Origin: Bifidobacterium margollesii
Lineage (GTDB): Bacteria > Actinomycetota > Actinomycetes > Actinomycetales > Bifidobacteriaceae
DNA: 38,784 nt
Assembly: GCF_002860355.1 (NCBI RefSeq)
Contig: NZ_NMWU01000020.1
Location: 1-38,784 of the forward strand
Reading direction: 5' to 3'
Shown: one piece after another, positions 17,116 to 24,457 of the stretch
Position numbering within the stretch: position 1 is the first letter of the stretch
How the letters are laid out: each line of letters opens with the position of its first letter
Translations under genes and position numbers: made by a program
The notes under the pieces: generated by a model
What the model was told of the DNA's origin: nothing
The model's input: only the letters and a program-made list of their open reading frames with translations
The model's database searches: none

Positions 17116-17123
17116 CCCATATA

Positions 17124-17163
17124 TGATTCAGGGGATGTTTCACGTGAAACATCCCCTGAATCA
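17124..17163. terminator. parS: 40-bp perfect palindrome containing parS site 4
   Basis: The exact parS TGTTTCACGTGAAACA (17136-17151) sits in the middle of a 40-base perfect palindrome, 23 bases after the parB stop. The extended arms go far beyond what ParB needs, so the sequence may also form a hairpin at the 3' end of the parAB transcript. No T-tract follows on the minus strand. Confidence 0.6.
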
Positions 17164-17185
17164 GACGGGCACTCCCCTATTCCGG

Positions 17186-18541
17186 TCAGATCCAACCGTC
17201 GGATTTCGGTTGATCATCCTTCGAGTTCAGCAGCTGGAGAATACGAGCGAAATCCTCTTCGGAAGCAAAGTTGATCTCGATCTTGCCGCGCTTCTTGGTA
17301 CCGCGAATCATCACCTTGGTATCGAATCGATTCTCCAGAGTCTGTACCGCTTCGGAATCCGCCCACACATTTCTGCGTGCTTTCGGCTTCTTCTTACCGG
17401 CATCCTTGGCGGTTTGCATCGCCACGATCTCTTCCGTGGAACGAACGGACAGGCCTTCGGCGATAATGCGATCCGCCAGCTTCTCCATCTCATCGGCGCT
17501 CGACAGACTCAGCAATGCACGAGCATGACCGGCTGAAAGCACATTGGCTGCCACCTTCTTCTGCACGGAAGCCGGCAGCTGCAACAGTCGCAATGTGTTG
17601 GCAATCTGCGGCCGGGACTTCGATACCGATTGCGAAAGCTGAGCCTGAGTCAGTCCGAATTCGTCGATCATCTGCTGGTAGGCAGCCGCCTCTTCCAGCG
17701 GGTTCAGCGCCACGCGATGCAGATTCTCCAACAGCGCGTCGCGGAGCATGTCATCATCGGCCGTGGTCTTCACGATTGCCGGAATCGTATCAAGCCCTGC
17801 CCGCTGCGTGGCCCGCCAGCGCCGCTCCCCCATGATCAGCTCATAGGAGGTTTTGCGACCATCTTTCTGAACAGCCTCATGCTTCCGCACAACGATCGGC
17901 TGCAGCACGCCGACTTCCTGAATCGAACGGGAAAGCTCATCGAGATCGTTCTCATCGAAGATCGTGCGAGGCTGGTGATCGTTCGGGGCGATCTCCTTGA
18001 CATTCAGCTCGGCCAGATATCCACCGGCAACCGGCTTCATCTCTTCCCGAGCCTGATCTTCCTTCGTTTTCGACTCACTGCTGACCGCTTGTTTCGGCGG
18101 TGCAATAGGGCCATCCCCAAAGAACATATCGATCGGATTCACCGAATCCGAAAGTGATGGCATCGACGGACGGGAACCATGCGACGTGGTGATCTTCGGC
18201 ATGACGGCACGACCAGACGTCTTGGTCTCCGACTTCCGACTCCGCTTCGACTCGGACTGCTTACTACCAGCCGGAGCATCGGATTTCTTTGACGAGGTAT
18301 GCTTGGCCTTCTTCGATGACGATTCGGCTGGCTTGACATCCGTCTTCGTATGAGCCGCATCCGTCTTCGCCGGAGCCGCCGTCACTTCATCGATCTTCTT
18401 CGTCAAGGCCGGCGTATTATCGGCAACCGTCTTGTCGGCATTCGATGTTTCACGTGAAACCTTCGGACTCAGGGTCTCTCCGGGAAGAGCAGGAAACAGC
18501 GCCCCAAGCCCCTTGCCGAGACGTCTATTTTGCGCAGCCAT
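17186..18541 (-). CDS. parB: Chromosome-partitioning protein ParB (Spo0J family)
   Basis: ParB is a CTP-dependent clamp that loads at parS and spreads to build the partition complex. The 451-residue product has the conserved RRLGKGLGAL start (6-15), a long Lys/Ser/Thr-rich linker (about 35-170) that is unusually extended, the N-terminal CTP-binding domain with GERRWRA, a helix-turn-helix domain (TQAQLSQSVSKSRPQIANTL) and a C-terminal dimerisation region. Codons 28-32 (VSRET) coincide with a parS-like site at 18446-18461. The start ATG overlaps the parA stop (TAATG), with AGAGGAG upstream, so the two are translated together. Sites nearby are listed separately. Confidence 0.95.
   Translation of the reverse strand: MAAQNRRLGKGLGALFPALPGETLSPKVSRETSNADKTVADNTPALTKKIDEVTAAPAKTDAAHTKTDVKPAESSSKKAKHTSSKKSDAPAGSKQSESKRSRKSETKTSGRAVMPKITTSHGSRPSMPSLSDSVNPIDMFFGDGPIAPPKQAVSSESKTKEDQAREEMKPVAGGYLAELNVKEIAPNDHQPRTIFDENDLDELSRSIQEVGVLQPIVVRKHEAVQKDGRKTSYELIMGERRWRATQRAGLDTIPAIVKTTADDDMLRDALLENLHRVALNPLEEAAAYQQMIDEFGLTQAQLSQSVSKSRPQIANTLRLLQLPASVQKKVAANVLSAGHARALLSLSSADEMEKLADRIIAEGLSVRSTEEIVAMQTAKDAGKKKPKARRNVWADSEAVQTLENRFDTKVMIRGTKKRGKIEINFASEEDFARILQLLNSKDDQPKSDGWI
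18446..18461. promoter_or_regulatory. parS: parS-like site 5 inside parB
   Basis: TGTTTCACGTGAAACC matches parS at 15 of 16 positions. It encodes VSRET of ParB, residues 28-32. Confidence 0.8.
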
Positions 18542-19533
18542 TACTCACCACTCCTCTGTGCATCGATGGATTCGAGGGTCTTCTCGGAACGCTTCGCGAT
18601 CTCCAAAGCCGCCTCCGAATATGCTACCGCACCTGCACCATTGGGATCATAGGAGATAACCGACTGATTGAAGCTGGGAGCCTCGGCGATTTTGACGGAA
18701 CGGGGAATCGTGGTCTCCAGCACGATATCCGGGTAATGTCCCTTCACCTGATCGTAGACTTCCTGGCTCAGGATCGTACGACGATCAAACATCGTAACGA
18801 GCATGGTGGAAATGATCAGATGAGGATTAATGGAGCTCTGCACCAAACCGATGGTCTTCAGCAACTGGCCAAGACCTTCCAACGCATAGTACTCGGCCTG
18901 AATCGGAATCAGCACCTCATGAGCTGCGCACAGAGCATTCAGCACCAGCAGTCCCAGACTCGGTGCACAATCGATGATCACGTAGTCGTAGTGTTCCTCC
19001 GAAGACTTCAGGAAGCTCTCGATCCCGCCGCGAAGCAGATCGGTGCGATTCTCCAGCGAGGCGATTTCCAGTTCCGCACCGCTTAAATCGATCGTGGATG
19101 GAACCACGTCAACACCCACGACGCCATCGGCGGGTTGTTTGACATCCTCGATGGAAAGTCTCCCCTCCAGAACATCGTATACGGAATCCGTACCCGACTG
19201 ATGCTCGATATTAAAGGCCGTGGAAGCATTGCCCTGAGGATCAAGGTCAATAACCAATACACGGCTACCGCCATCGGCAAGGGCCGCAGAGAGATTCACC
19301 ACCGAGGTCGTCTTACCGACGCCGCCCTTCTGATTGGCCACCGCAATGATTCGCGTACGAGACGGCTTTGGGAATTCCGCCTCGGCAAGACGCAACTTGC
19401 GCTGGGTGATATCCAGCATCTCCGCCCCAACCGACGAAGAGTCCTTGAAGATACGATTCAGAACCTCTGTGGTGCTCTCAAACGTGTGCGAATTATCCCC
19501 TCCGGAAGATGTTTCACGTGAAACATTCGCCAT
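18541..19533 (-). CDS. parA: Chromosome-partitioning ATPase ParA (Soj family)
   Basis: ParA is a Walker-type ATPase that binds DNA nonspecifically and moves ParB-parS complexes. The 330-residue product shows the deviant Walker A KGGVGKTTSVVNLSAALA (starting near residue 70), Walker A' VIDLDPQGNAS, and Walker B YVIIDCAPSLGLL. An N-terminal extension of about 60 residues precedes the ATPase core. The ATG at 19533 (MANVSRET) follows GAAAGG at the right distance; the upstream TTG/ATG codons to 19572 lack such a signal. Codons 4-8 coincide with an exact parS (19510-19525), so ParB binding here could affect transcription of the operon. Confidence 0.95.
   Translation of the reverse strand: MANVSRETSSGGDNSHTFESTTEVLNRIFKDSSSVGAEMLDITQRKLRLAEAEFPKPSRTRIIAVANQKGGVGKTTSVVNLSAALADGGSRVLVIDLDPQGNASTAFNIEHQSGTDSVYDVLEGRLSIEDVKQPADGVVGVDVVPSTIDLSGAELEIASLENRTDLLRGGIESFLKSSEEHYDYVIIDCAPSLGLLVLNALCAAHEVLIPIQAEYYALEGLGQLLKTIGLVQSSINPHLIISTMLVTMFDRRTILSQEVYDQVKGHYPDIVLETTIPRSVKIAEAPSFNQSVISYDPNGAGAVAYSEAALEIAKRSEKTLESIDAQRSGE
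19510..19525. promoter_or_regulatory. parS: parS site 6 inside parA
   Basis: Exact TGTTTCACGTGAAACA, encoding VSRET at residues 4-8 of ParA. It is just downstream of the parAB translation start. Confidence 0.95.
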
Positions 19534-19905
19534 GCTACGCCTTTCTATCGAGACGATGATCAATCCAAACATTGATTTCCGAGTTTTAATTTTCGTCGGT
19601 GAAGATCAATATTGCAAGTCGAAACCCGCAATGTTGAGAGATGTGAATACATGTGGATAACAATGTGGATAACTCGGTTGATAATGCCGAATTGTGAATA
19701 TTAAGAGGAAATCACAGGTCGTCAAATCGTTGAAATACCAACGATTTTAAAACCCCGACATTATCCCCAATCAATCCACAAGTTATCCACAATATTGTGC
19801 ACAAAAATGTGGATAACTCACTGTCCGTCCCCTTCGACAAAAGCCGCCGCCCATAACAAACAGCTCTGTGTTTCACGTGAAACACAGAGCCGAAAATCAG
19901 AAACG
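19534..19905. other. parA-rsmG intergenic region with a DnaA-box cluster
   Basis: This A+T-rich 372-base gap has no gene. It holds four exact DnaA boxes: TGTGGATAA at 19652, 19664 and 19808, and TTATCCACA at 19783. A variant TTATCCCCA lies at 19761. Between them lies a palindrome at 19728-19745 that matches one in oriC (24250-24267) at 15 of 18 positions. parS site 7 follows at its right end. It looks like an accessory part of the origin or a DnaA-titration site; that is inference. Confidence 0.75.
19863..19890 (-). terminator. parS: 28-bp perfect palindrome containing parS site 7, after rsmG
   Basis: The exact parS (19869-19884) is embedded in a 28-base perfect palindrome 15 bases after the rsmG stop. 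On the minus strand it is followed by TGTTTGTT, so it can serve as an intrinsic terminator of rsmG while also being a ParB site. Confidence 0.65.
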
Positions 19906-20568
19906 TCAGCGCTTATCCACCAACACCACATGCGTGGATTCCAGACCAGGAGCAACCGGAGCATCCACCACGCGCGGGTCGACGCCTTTCGCCCGCAGAA
20001 TCATCTTCATGCCCTTTTCGATCTCCTCCTGAGCGGAACGGCCTTTCAGCGCCACCAACCGTCCGCCCGAACGCAACAACGGCAGGGTGAATCCCGCGAG
20101 TTTTCTCATCGGTGCCACGGCCCTGCAGGTCACCACATCGAAACCCTTGCCCGGCAACTGCACCTCTTCGGCCCGCGCGCGCAATACGGTCGCGTTATCG
20201 AGTCCGCATTCCTGAACGACTTCATGCAACCATTCAACGCGACGCTCCATCGGCTCGATCAACGTCACCTGCACCTGAGGCAGACATGCAGCGACGACGA
20301 CGCCGGGAAAACCGCCACCACTGCCAACGTCCGCAAGCCGACCTTCGGCCTTCTCCGTCGAATCGGCTCCCAGGGCCTCGACGATGAACGGCACCACGGC
20401 AGCGGAGTTGAGAATGTGTCGCTCCCAGATAATGTCCACATCGCGCGGACCGATCAAGCCACGCGGCTCCCCCTCTTCAGCGAGCTTTCCGTAGAACGTT
20501 CGCATCGGCTCATAGGCCGATCCCAATACCTGCTTCGGCAGCGGCGAATCCGCAAGCTGATCCGTCAT
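19906..20568 (-). CDS. rsmG: 16S rRNA (guanine(527)-N(7))-methyltransferase RsmG (GidB)
   Basis: It makes m7G527 in 16S rRNA; loss gives low-level streptomycin resistance in other bacteria. The 220-residue product has the SAM-binding [20 protein letters not shown] motif (starting near residue 79), the acidic strand end [12 protein letters not shown], and the [11 protein letters not shown] segment typical of GidB. Length is normal for the family. The ATG at 20568 follows GAGGTGA. It is separated from jag by a 350-base gap containing a jag terminator, so it must have its own promoter. Position between parA and jag is standard for actinobacteria. Confidence 0.95.
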   Translation of the reverse strand: MTDQLADSPLPKQVLGSAYEPMRTFYGKLAEEGEPRGLIGPRDVDIIWERHILNSAAVVPFIVEALGADSTEKAEGRLADVGSGGGFPGVVVAACLPQVQVTLIEPMERRVEWLHEVVQECGLDNATVLRARAEEVQLPGKGFDVVTCRAVAPMRKLAGFTLPLLRSGGRLVALKGRSAQEEIEKGMKMILRAKGVDPRVVDAPVAPGLESTHVVLVDKR

Positions 20569-20918
20569 CAGTCACCTCGTCTCAATCCATATGCCACGAG
20601 GTATGCAAACGCACACTCGCAACATCACATCAACTCTATCGTCATAGTCTACGTGTCGATCCGCACATACCACCGTCGTCCCGATAACGGTCAACGCGTT
20701 CACCTCAAATATCGCAGCCGGATCACCGGATAACATACCCCCGCAGGGTATATGGGTTCAGGGCATATGGCGTCATTGTGCAACAGGGGCATACGAAAAA
20801 GGGCCAACCGCTTCCATCCGGAAAACGATCGACCCTCATCCGTACGAATCTATGCAATTGTCTGCGTAAACGCCGATCCCATCAACCGGCGATCACCTCG
20901 AACCGATCCCAGCACCGA
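20569..20918. other. rsmG-jag intergenic region
   Basis: No gene is seen in this 350-base gap. It contains the jag terminator (20796-20836), a small hairpin with arms ATACCC/GGGTAT (20735-20751), and presumably the rsmG promoter, for which no convincing -35/-10 pair stands out. Confidence 0.6.
20796..20836 (-). terminator. Intrinsic terminator after jag
   Basis: On the minus strand the transcript can form a stem of about 16 pairs, including several G-U pairs, between AGGGTCGATCGTTTTC and its partner GGAAGCGGTTGGCCCT, then runs into TTTTT (20796-20800). Read on the plus strand the G-U pairs become A-C mismatches, so the structure works in one direction only. Confidence 0.75.
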
Positions 20919-21518
20919 TCACTCATCGGCTTCCGCCGGAGAAGCAGAACCACGATCATCGAAATCAGCGGTCGCACCTTCGGCGATATCGTCGTCCACG
21001 ATATCGTCGGCACCCTCATCGTTCTGATTGGCCTTACGGTAGACCGTCACGTACCGCTTCGGCTCCTCGCCGTGCGAACGAGACTTCATGCCTTCCTCGC
21101 GAACCACATCATGCACGATCTTGCGTTCGAAGGAGTTCATCGGCTCCAATGACACGGGCTCGCCGGTTTCACGCACCTCGTCGATGGCATCCAGAGCCAT
21201 GTCCCGCAGACGCTGGCGCTTACGCTTGAGGTAGCCGTCCACGTCCACGATCAGATGGGAGCGCTCTCCCGTCTTCTGCTGCACGGCCAGACGGGTCAGC
21301 TGCTGCAGCGCATCGACCACTTCACCGTGACGACCGATCAGATGCTTGATGTCGGTATTATCGTCGGCAACGATCTGCACCACCGGACGATTGTTGCGCA
21401 CGCCCATCTCGATATCGCCCTCGTAATCGACGATGTCCAGCAATCCTTCAAGATAATCGGCGGCGATGTCAGCTTCATCATTGAGCTGATCGATCGTCTT
21501 CTCATCAGCCTGGGACAT
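20919..21518 (-). CDS. khpB: Jag/KhpB RNA-binding protein (KH and R3H domains)
   Basis: A cytoplasmic RNA-binding protein linked to cell-wall synthesis and division in Gram-positive bacteria. The 199-residue product has a KH domain (about 50-115, with the GRHGEVVDALQQLTRLA helix region), and an R3H domain (about 117-165: NSFERKIVHDVV, then RYVTVYRK). The usual N-terminal Jag_N domain is missing, as in other actinobacterial homologues. The acidic tail (DEGADDIVDDDIAEGATADF) is probably disordered. The ATG at 21518 follows GAAGGAG. It sits directly after yidC, its common partner, though a 436-base repeat-bearing gap separates the two here. Confidence 0.9.
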   Translation of the reverse strand: MSQADEKTIDQLNDEADIAADYLEGLLDIVDYEGDIEMGVRNNRPVVQIVADDNTDIKHLIGRHGEVVDALQQLTRLAVQQKTGERSHLIVDVDGYLKRKRQRLRDMALDAIDEVRETGEPVSLEPMNSFERKIVHDVVREEGMKSRSHGEEPKRYVTVYRKANQNDEGADDIVDDDIAEGATADFDDRGSASPAEADE

Positions 21519-21633
21519 GGGAACTCCTTCAATACTTACACACTATTGCTTTACCTTACACGGATAAAGGTACGTAGTCGGCCGTTCCGGCGGTCATCGG
21601 GTGTCGCGGGAGAGCGTGGGTTGCGGTGCCCGC

Positions 21634-21683
21634 CCCCTCATCAGTCTGCCTGCGGCAGCCAGCTTCCCCCAATGGGGGAAGCC
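21634..21683 (-). repeat. Interspersed palindromic repeat, copy D (inverted)
   Basis: CCCCTCATCAGTCTG, a small GCC-TGC-GGC hairpin, then the AGCTTCCCCC/GGGGGAAGC stem. It has the orientation of copy B. Confidence 0.75.
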
Positions 21684-21716
21684 CACATCGGCTTCTACGG
21701 TCTGGGTTCGGTCACC

Positions 21717-21747
21717 GTGCAGCTTCCCCCAGTGGGGGAAGCTGCAC
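21717..21747. repeat. Interspersed palindromic repeat, core-only copy E
   Basis: A 15-bp perfect stem (GTGCAGCTTCCCCCA and its complement) around a single central G. Only the main hairpin of the family is present; the CTGATGAGGG part is missing. Confidence 0.7.
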
Positions 21748-21954
21748 ACAGTCACGATTTAGGTGTCTGTTGGCGACAGCCAGCTTCAGCTATGAGAACG
21801 GACGACCTATGGCCACCATCCCACCGGCTCGCCTGTCGGTGATCCCGGTGGCCGGTGATCCCGGTGGCGCCGCCCGACTGGGAGGCCGCGCCTGTCGACG
21901 AGCCCGTGAGGACCGGACCTCTGACGCTGCACGAGTGCGGGCTGATGGCCGTCG

Positions 21955-22992
21955 TCAGCGCTTGCTCTTCGGCTTGCTGCGGTTGCGCTTCGGCTGCTGA
22001 CGCTGATGCCCCTTCTCGGCCTGTGCGGCCTGGGCTTCCTTGGCCTTGGCCAGAGCCTCCTCCTCGATGGTCGGCAGGCCCTTGCGTTCGCGACGCTCCT
22101 CTTCCTTCTTCCGGTCGCGGATCTCCTTGGCCTCATGCGCGGGGGAGCCCGGGGTCGGCATGTTGTGCACCTGCCAGATCACCTGGCCCAGCGTCCACAG
22201 GTTGTTGGTCAGCCAGTAGACGAGCACGGCGGAGGGGAACATCACGCCGGAGAAGATGTACATCACCGGGAAGATGAACGCCATGGATCGCTGCATGCTG
22301 TACTGCGGGCCCTCCATGGAGGCGCGCGGCAGGTTGCGACGCAGGTTGTAGTACTGCGACAGGAACATCGTGAGGCACATCAGGGCGATGAAGATGCCGA
22401 TGATCACCTTGCCGTGCGTATCGGCCGTGGGGAACATGTCGGCCAGCGAGACGCCGAACAGGCTGGTGCCTTCGATCTGCTTGGCCACCTCGACGGTGAA
22501 CGCACCGAACGGTTCCTTGGCGCCGTTGTCGAGGGCGATGTAACGGGCCGCGGTCAGCGTGTAGAACATGGCCATGAACACCGGCCCCTGGAACAGGGCG
22601 GGCACGCAGGAGCCCATCGGGTTCGCGCCCGCGTCCTGATACAGCTTCATGGTCTCGCGGTTCATCGCCTCACGGCTGGCCTGATCGGTTTTGCCCTTGT
22701 ATTTGGCCTGAATGTGCTGCAGTTTGGGCTGGATGGCCTGCAACTTGCGCATGGAGTTCATCTGCTTGATGAACAGCGGCAGGATGCACAGTCGAACGAA
22801 GATCACGAGCAGCATGATCGACAGCACCCATGCAACGCCGGGGCCGTCCTGGAAGCCGATGAAGGTGAGCGCCTTATGGAAGTAGAACAGGATCTGCGTC
22901 ATCAGCCATTCGACCGGATACAGAATCTTGTAGACCCACGCAAAGAAGCTCGCCTGATCCAGGTAGAACACCTGATCATTCATCTGTGGCAT
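21955..22992 (-). CDS. yidC: Membrane protein insertase YidC (Oxa1 family)
   Basis: It inserts and folds inner-membrane proteins with or without SecYEG. The 345-residue product has the Gram-positive five-helix plan: an N-terminal hydrophobic segment (about 27-50), a helix at 53-76 followed by the cytoplasmic hairpin [20 protein letters not shown], the [20 protein letters not shown] core, helices at about 200-220 and 245-285, and a long basic Lys/Arg/Gln tail (about 300-345) of the kind that binds ribosomes. The ATG at 22992 follows GAGGAGA and overlaps yidD by 13 bases. There is no lipobox, so it is unlike the lipoprotein SpoIIIJ form. Confidence 0.94.
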   Translation of the reverse strand: MPQMNDQVFYLDQASFFAWVYKILYPVEWLMTQILFYFHKALTFIGFQDGPGVAWVLSIMLLVIFVRLCILPLFIKQMNSMRKLQAIQPKLQHIQAKYKGKTDQASREAMNRETMKLYQDAGANPMGSCVPALFQGPVFMAMFYTLTAARYIALDNGAKEPFGAFTVEVAKQIEGTSLFGVSLADMFPTADTHGKVIIGIFIALMCLTMFLSQYYNLRRNLPRASMEGPQYSMQRSMAFIFPVMYIFSGVMFPSAVLVYWLTNNLWTLGQVIWQVHNMPTPGSPAHEAKEIRDRKKEEERRERKGLPTIEEEALAKAKEAQAAQAEKGHQRQQPKRNRSKPKSKR

Positions 22993-23321
22993 GTCAAAGT
23001 CTCCTCAGATGGTAGGGATGTAGATGATAACGACGGTAGGGGAGTGAGTCGCGGCTCCTCGTGAGCCTTCGACCAGGAAAAACGGTAGAACGGCGAAAAT
23101 CGCTGGGGAACGTCGTCGATGCCGCCACGATTCCATGGACGGCAGCGCATGAGACGCATCACCGCCAGCAGCCCGCCTCGGAATGCTCCGAATCGGAGGA
23201 TGGCCGTATATGCGTAATGGGAACAGGTCGGATAATATCGGCACCGTGGGCCGAACAACGGGGAGATCCGACGCTGATACCAGCGGATCGCCCCTGCCAT
23301 CCCGCGCGCGACGATGCCCAT
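22980..23321 (-). CDS. yidD: Membrane protein insertion efficiency factor YidD
   Basis: The 113-residue product has the complete YidD core: [20 protein letters not shown], then [18 protein letters not shown] and [14 protein letters not shown], with the conserved Cys pair. YidD is a small peripheral membrane protein that assists YidC. The open frame extends upstream through rnpA, but the ATG at 23321 lies one base after the rnpA stop, and the ATG at 23342 (overlap of 20 bases) is the alternative. A Shine-Dalgarno is weak, consistent with coupling to rnpA. The stop overlaps the yidC start by 13 bases. Confidence 0.9.
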   Translation of the reverse strand: MGIVARGMAGAIRWYQRRISPLFGPRCRYYPTCSHYAYTAILRFGAFRGGLLAVMRLMRCRPWNRGGIDDVPQRFSPFYRFSWSKAHEEPRLTPLPSLSSTSLPSEETLTCHR

Positions 23322-23322
23322 C

Positions 23323-23880
23323 TCAGGCCAGCTTTCCCGCATCGTTGAGATCCGAGGAGGAGCCGGCGGATTCCGTCCGACCGAGATCGGAACCGCCGGT
23401 ACGGAACGGCTTGTCCGATCCGCTCCCCCGCTGTATGCGTGCGCGCTTCGCCGCCTTGTCGGCAACCCTGGTGAAGGTCTGACGAACCTGATCATCGAGA
23501 GCGCTGAAATCCGCCTTGGCCGCGGACGGCTTCGCGCGCATTACCACGTCGCAGTTGAACGGCAGCAGATCTTCATATCGCCGTGCCAATACACGGAATC
23601 TGCGCTTCACCGCATTGCGGGTGACGGCATGGCCGACGTTTTTGGCAACGGCCAGTCCCAGTCGCCGAACCTGCCGTTGCCGTGTCTGAGGCCGCGGGAA
23701 TCGATGTCCGTCCGACTCGCCTCGCACGGCGTTCTGCATGGCACTCCGCTGGGCCTCGGGCTCGGCGGAATCATCGTCATCGGCGCGAACATGAAAATGG
23801 ACCACAAGATCCTTGCTGGATGCTTTGGTCCGTTTTCTAAGCACCGTGACGAAGTCGCGGTGGCTTTTCAGCCGTTCCAC
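23323..23880 (-). CDS. rnpA: Ribonuclease P protein component RnpA (enlarged)
   Basis: The protein subunit of RNase P, needed for tRNA 5' maturation. The family features are [16 protein letters not shown] (2-17), the [20 protein letters not shown] region with the RNR motif (72-91) and [10 protein letters not shown] (92-101). At 185 residues it is long for the family (around 110-125): about 36 residues rich in Asp, Arg and Gln are inserted at 33-68, and a hydrophilic tail runs from about 148. The start is a GTG at 23880 without a clear Shine-Dalgarno; it follows rpmH by 41 bases, the classic rpmH-rnpA pair. Confidence 0.92.
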   Translation of the reverse strand: MERLKSHRDFVTVLRKRTKASSKDLVVHFHVRADDDDSAEPEAQRSAMQNAVRGESDGHRFPRPQTRQRQVRRLGLAVAKNVGHAVTRNAVKRRFRVLARRYEDLLPFNCDVVMRAKPSAAKADFSALDDQVRQTFTRVADKAAKRARIQRGSGSDKPFRTGGSDLGRTESAGSSSDLNDAGKLA

Positions 23881-23921
23881 TGGAAGACCGGATGACCGTC
23901 TGTACTATCGTCGCGTCGTTC

Positions 23922-24056
23922 TCAGGCGGAAAGAACCTTGCGGCCCTTGGCGCGACGACGGTTGATCAGGGCGCGGCCGGAACGAGTGCGCATGCGGGCA
24001 CGGAATCCGTGCTTCATGTGACGACGACGGTTGTTGGGCTGGAATGTCCTCTTCAT
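23922..24056 (-). CDS. rpmH: 50S ribosomal protein L34
   Basis: The 44-residue product starts [20 protein letters not shown] and ends in [12 protein letters not shown], unmistakable L34. The ATG at 24056 follows GGGAG at eight bases. It heads the rpmH-rnpA-yidD-yidC cluster and is driven by the promoter at 24117-24145, divergent from dnaA across the origin. Confidence 0.98.
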   Translation of the reverse strand: MKRTFQPNNRRRHMKHGFRARMRTRSGRALINRRRAKGRKVLSA

Positions 24057-24116
24057 AGTTATGCTCCCGGTTTTTGGCCATGCGAAAGCACGGCTCCTCA
24101 TGAGTCAAGCTTTTCT

Positions 24117-24145
24117 AATGTACACACACCGCGCGAACGAGTCAA
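24117..24145 (-). promoter_or_regulatory. Promoter of the rpmH operon
   Basis: Minus-strand TTGACT (24145-24140), a 17-base spacer and TACATT (24122-24117), a close fit to the housekeeping consensus. It would give a leader of roughly 55 bases before rpmH. Confidence 0.7.
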
Positions 24146-24175
24146 ACCGCAATATCATACCGACTATCCGCAAAG

Positions 24176-24212
24176 TTATTCACGTTATTCACGTTATCCA
24201 CATTTTTCCACA
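24176..24212 (+). repeat. Head-to-tail DnaA-box array
   Basis: Three 9-mers abut without spacing: TTATTCACG, TTATTCACG, TTATCCACA (24176-24202). A fourth, TTTTCCACA, follows after one base (24204-24212). Confidence 0.85.
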
Positions 24213-24383
24213 TCGCCAATTGTGGATAAGTTGGCGGATTTTCCGATACCGTTGAAAACTCAACGATATCGCCCGTTGAGTTATCCACAATTTGTACCCA
24301 TGTTATCCACAAACTACACGTTTGTCATTCAAAATCCAATGTTTTCAACACGCTAGCTTGTGGATAACTTTTGTCGAAGGGCG

Positions 24384-24389
24384 TATAAA
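24384..24389 (+). promoter_or_regulatory. Possible dnaA promoter -10 element
   Basis: TATAAA lies 69 bases before the dnaA ATG. No good -35 is present at normal distance; the place is partly covered by the DnaA box at 24359-24367, which would allow autoregulation. Confidence 0.35.
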
Positions 24390-24457
24390 TGTGTGTCTGT
24401 ATTCAATCACGAAGGTCGAGCATGACCCGTTGGCAATCATGACAAGGAGGGACCCGC

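Larger units (their letters stand above)
16319..17185. other. trxB-parB intergenic region: parS cluster and repeats
   Basis: No convincing gene lies in these 867 bases. They hold four exact parS sites (16383, 16414, 16590, 17136), several decayed parS-like sequences between the second and third, two families of short tandem repeats (16818-17067) and one interspersed palindromic repeat (17068-17115). In mycobacteria trxC and cwlM lie here; neither is present. The region works with parB and parA as the centromere-like segment of the origin. Confidence 0.8.
21519..21954. other. jag-yidC intergenic region rich in repeats
   Basis: These 436 bases hold no convincing gene. They contain copies D and E of the interspersed palindromic repeat, a tandem duplication of CGGTGATCCCGGTGGC near 21836-21867, and a hairpin with arms CCACCGG/CCGGTGG spanning roughly 21820-21852 that could end the yidC transcript. 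The CTCGCCTGTCGG motif echoes the 24-bp repeats at 16935-17006. Confidence 0.6.
24057..24457. other. oriC: oriC, rpmH-dnaA part
   Basis: Exact DnaA boxes: TTATCCACA at 24194, 24281, 24303 and TGTGGATAA at 24221, 24359. Variants: TTATTCACG at 24176 and 24185, TTTTCCACA at 24204. A palindrome CGTTGA-AAAC-TCAACG sits between boxes (24250-24265). The rpmH promoter lies at its left and the dnaA promoter at its right. With the dnaA-dnaN gap this forms the bipartite origin. The unwinding element cannot be pinned from sequence alone. Confidence 0.9.

Noticed and set aside
16368-17152. Short frames containing FHVKH peptides in the trxB-parB gap
   Set aside because: The peptide is just parS read in another frame, and the rest is translated tandem repeat.
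19795-20733. 312-codon plus-strand frame opposite rsmG
   Set aside because: Shadow of rsmG that also crosses the DnaA-box and parS region; no ribosome-binding site.
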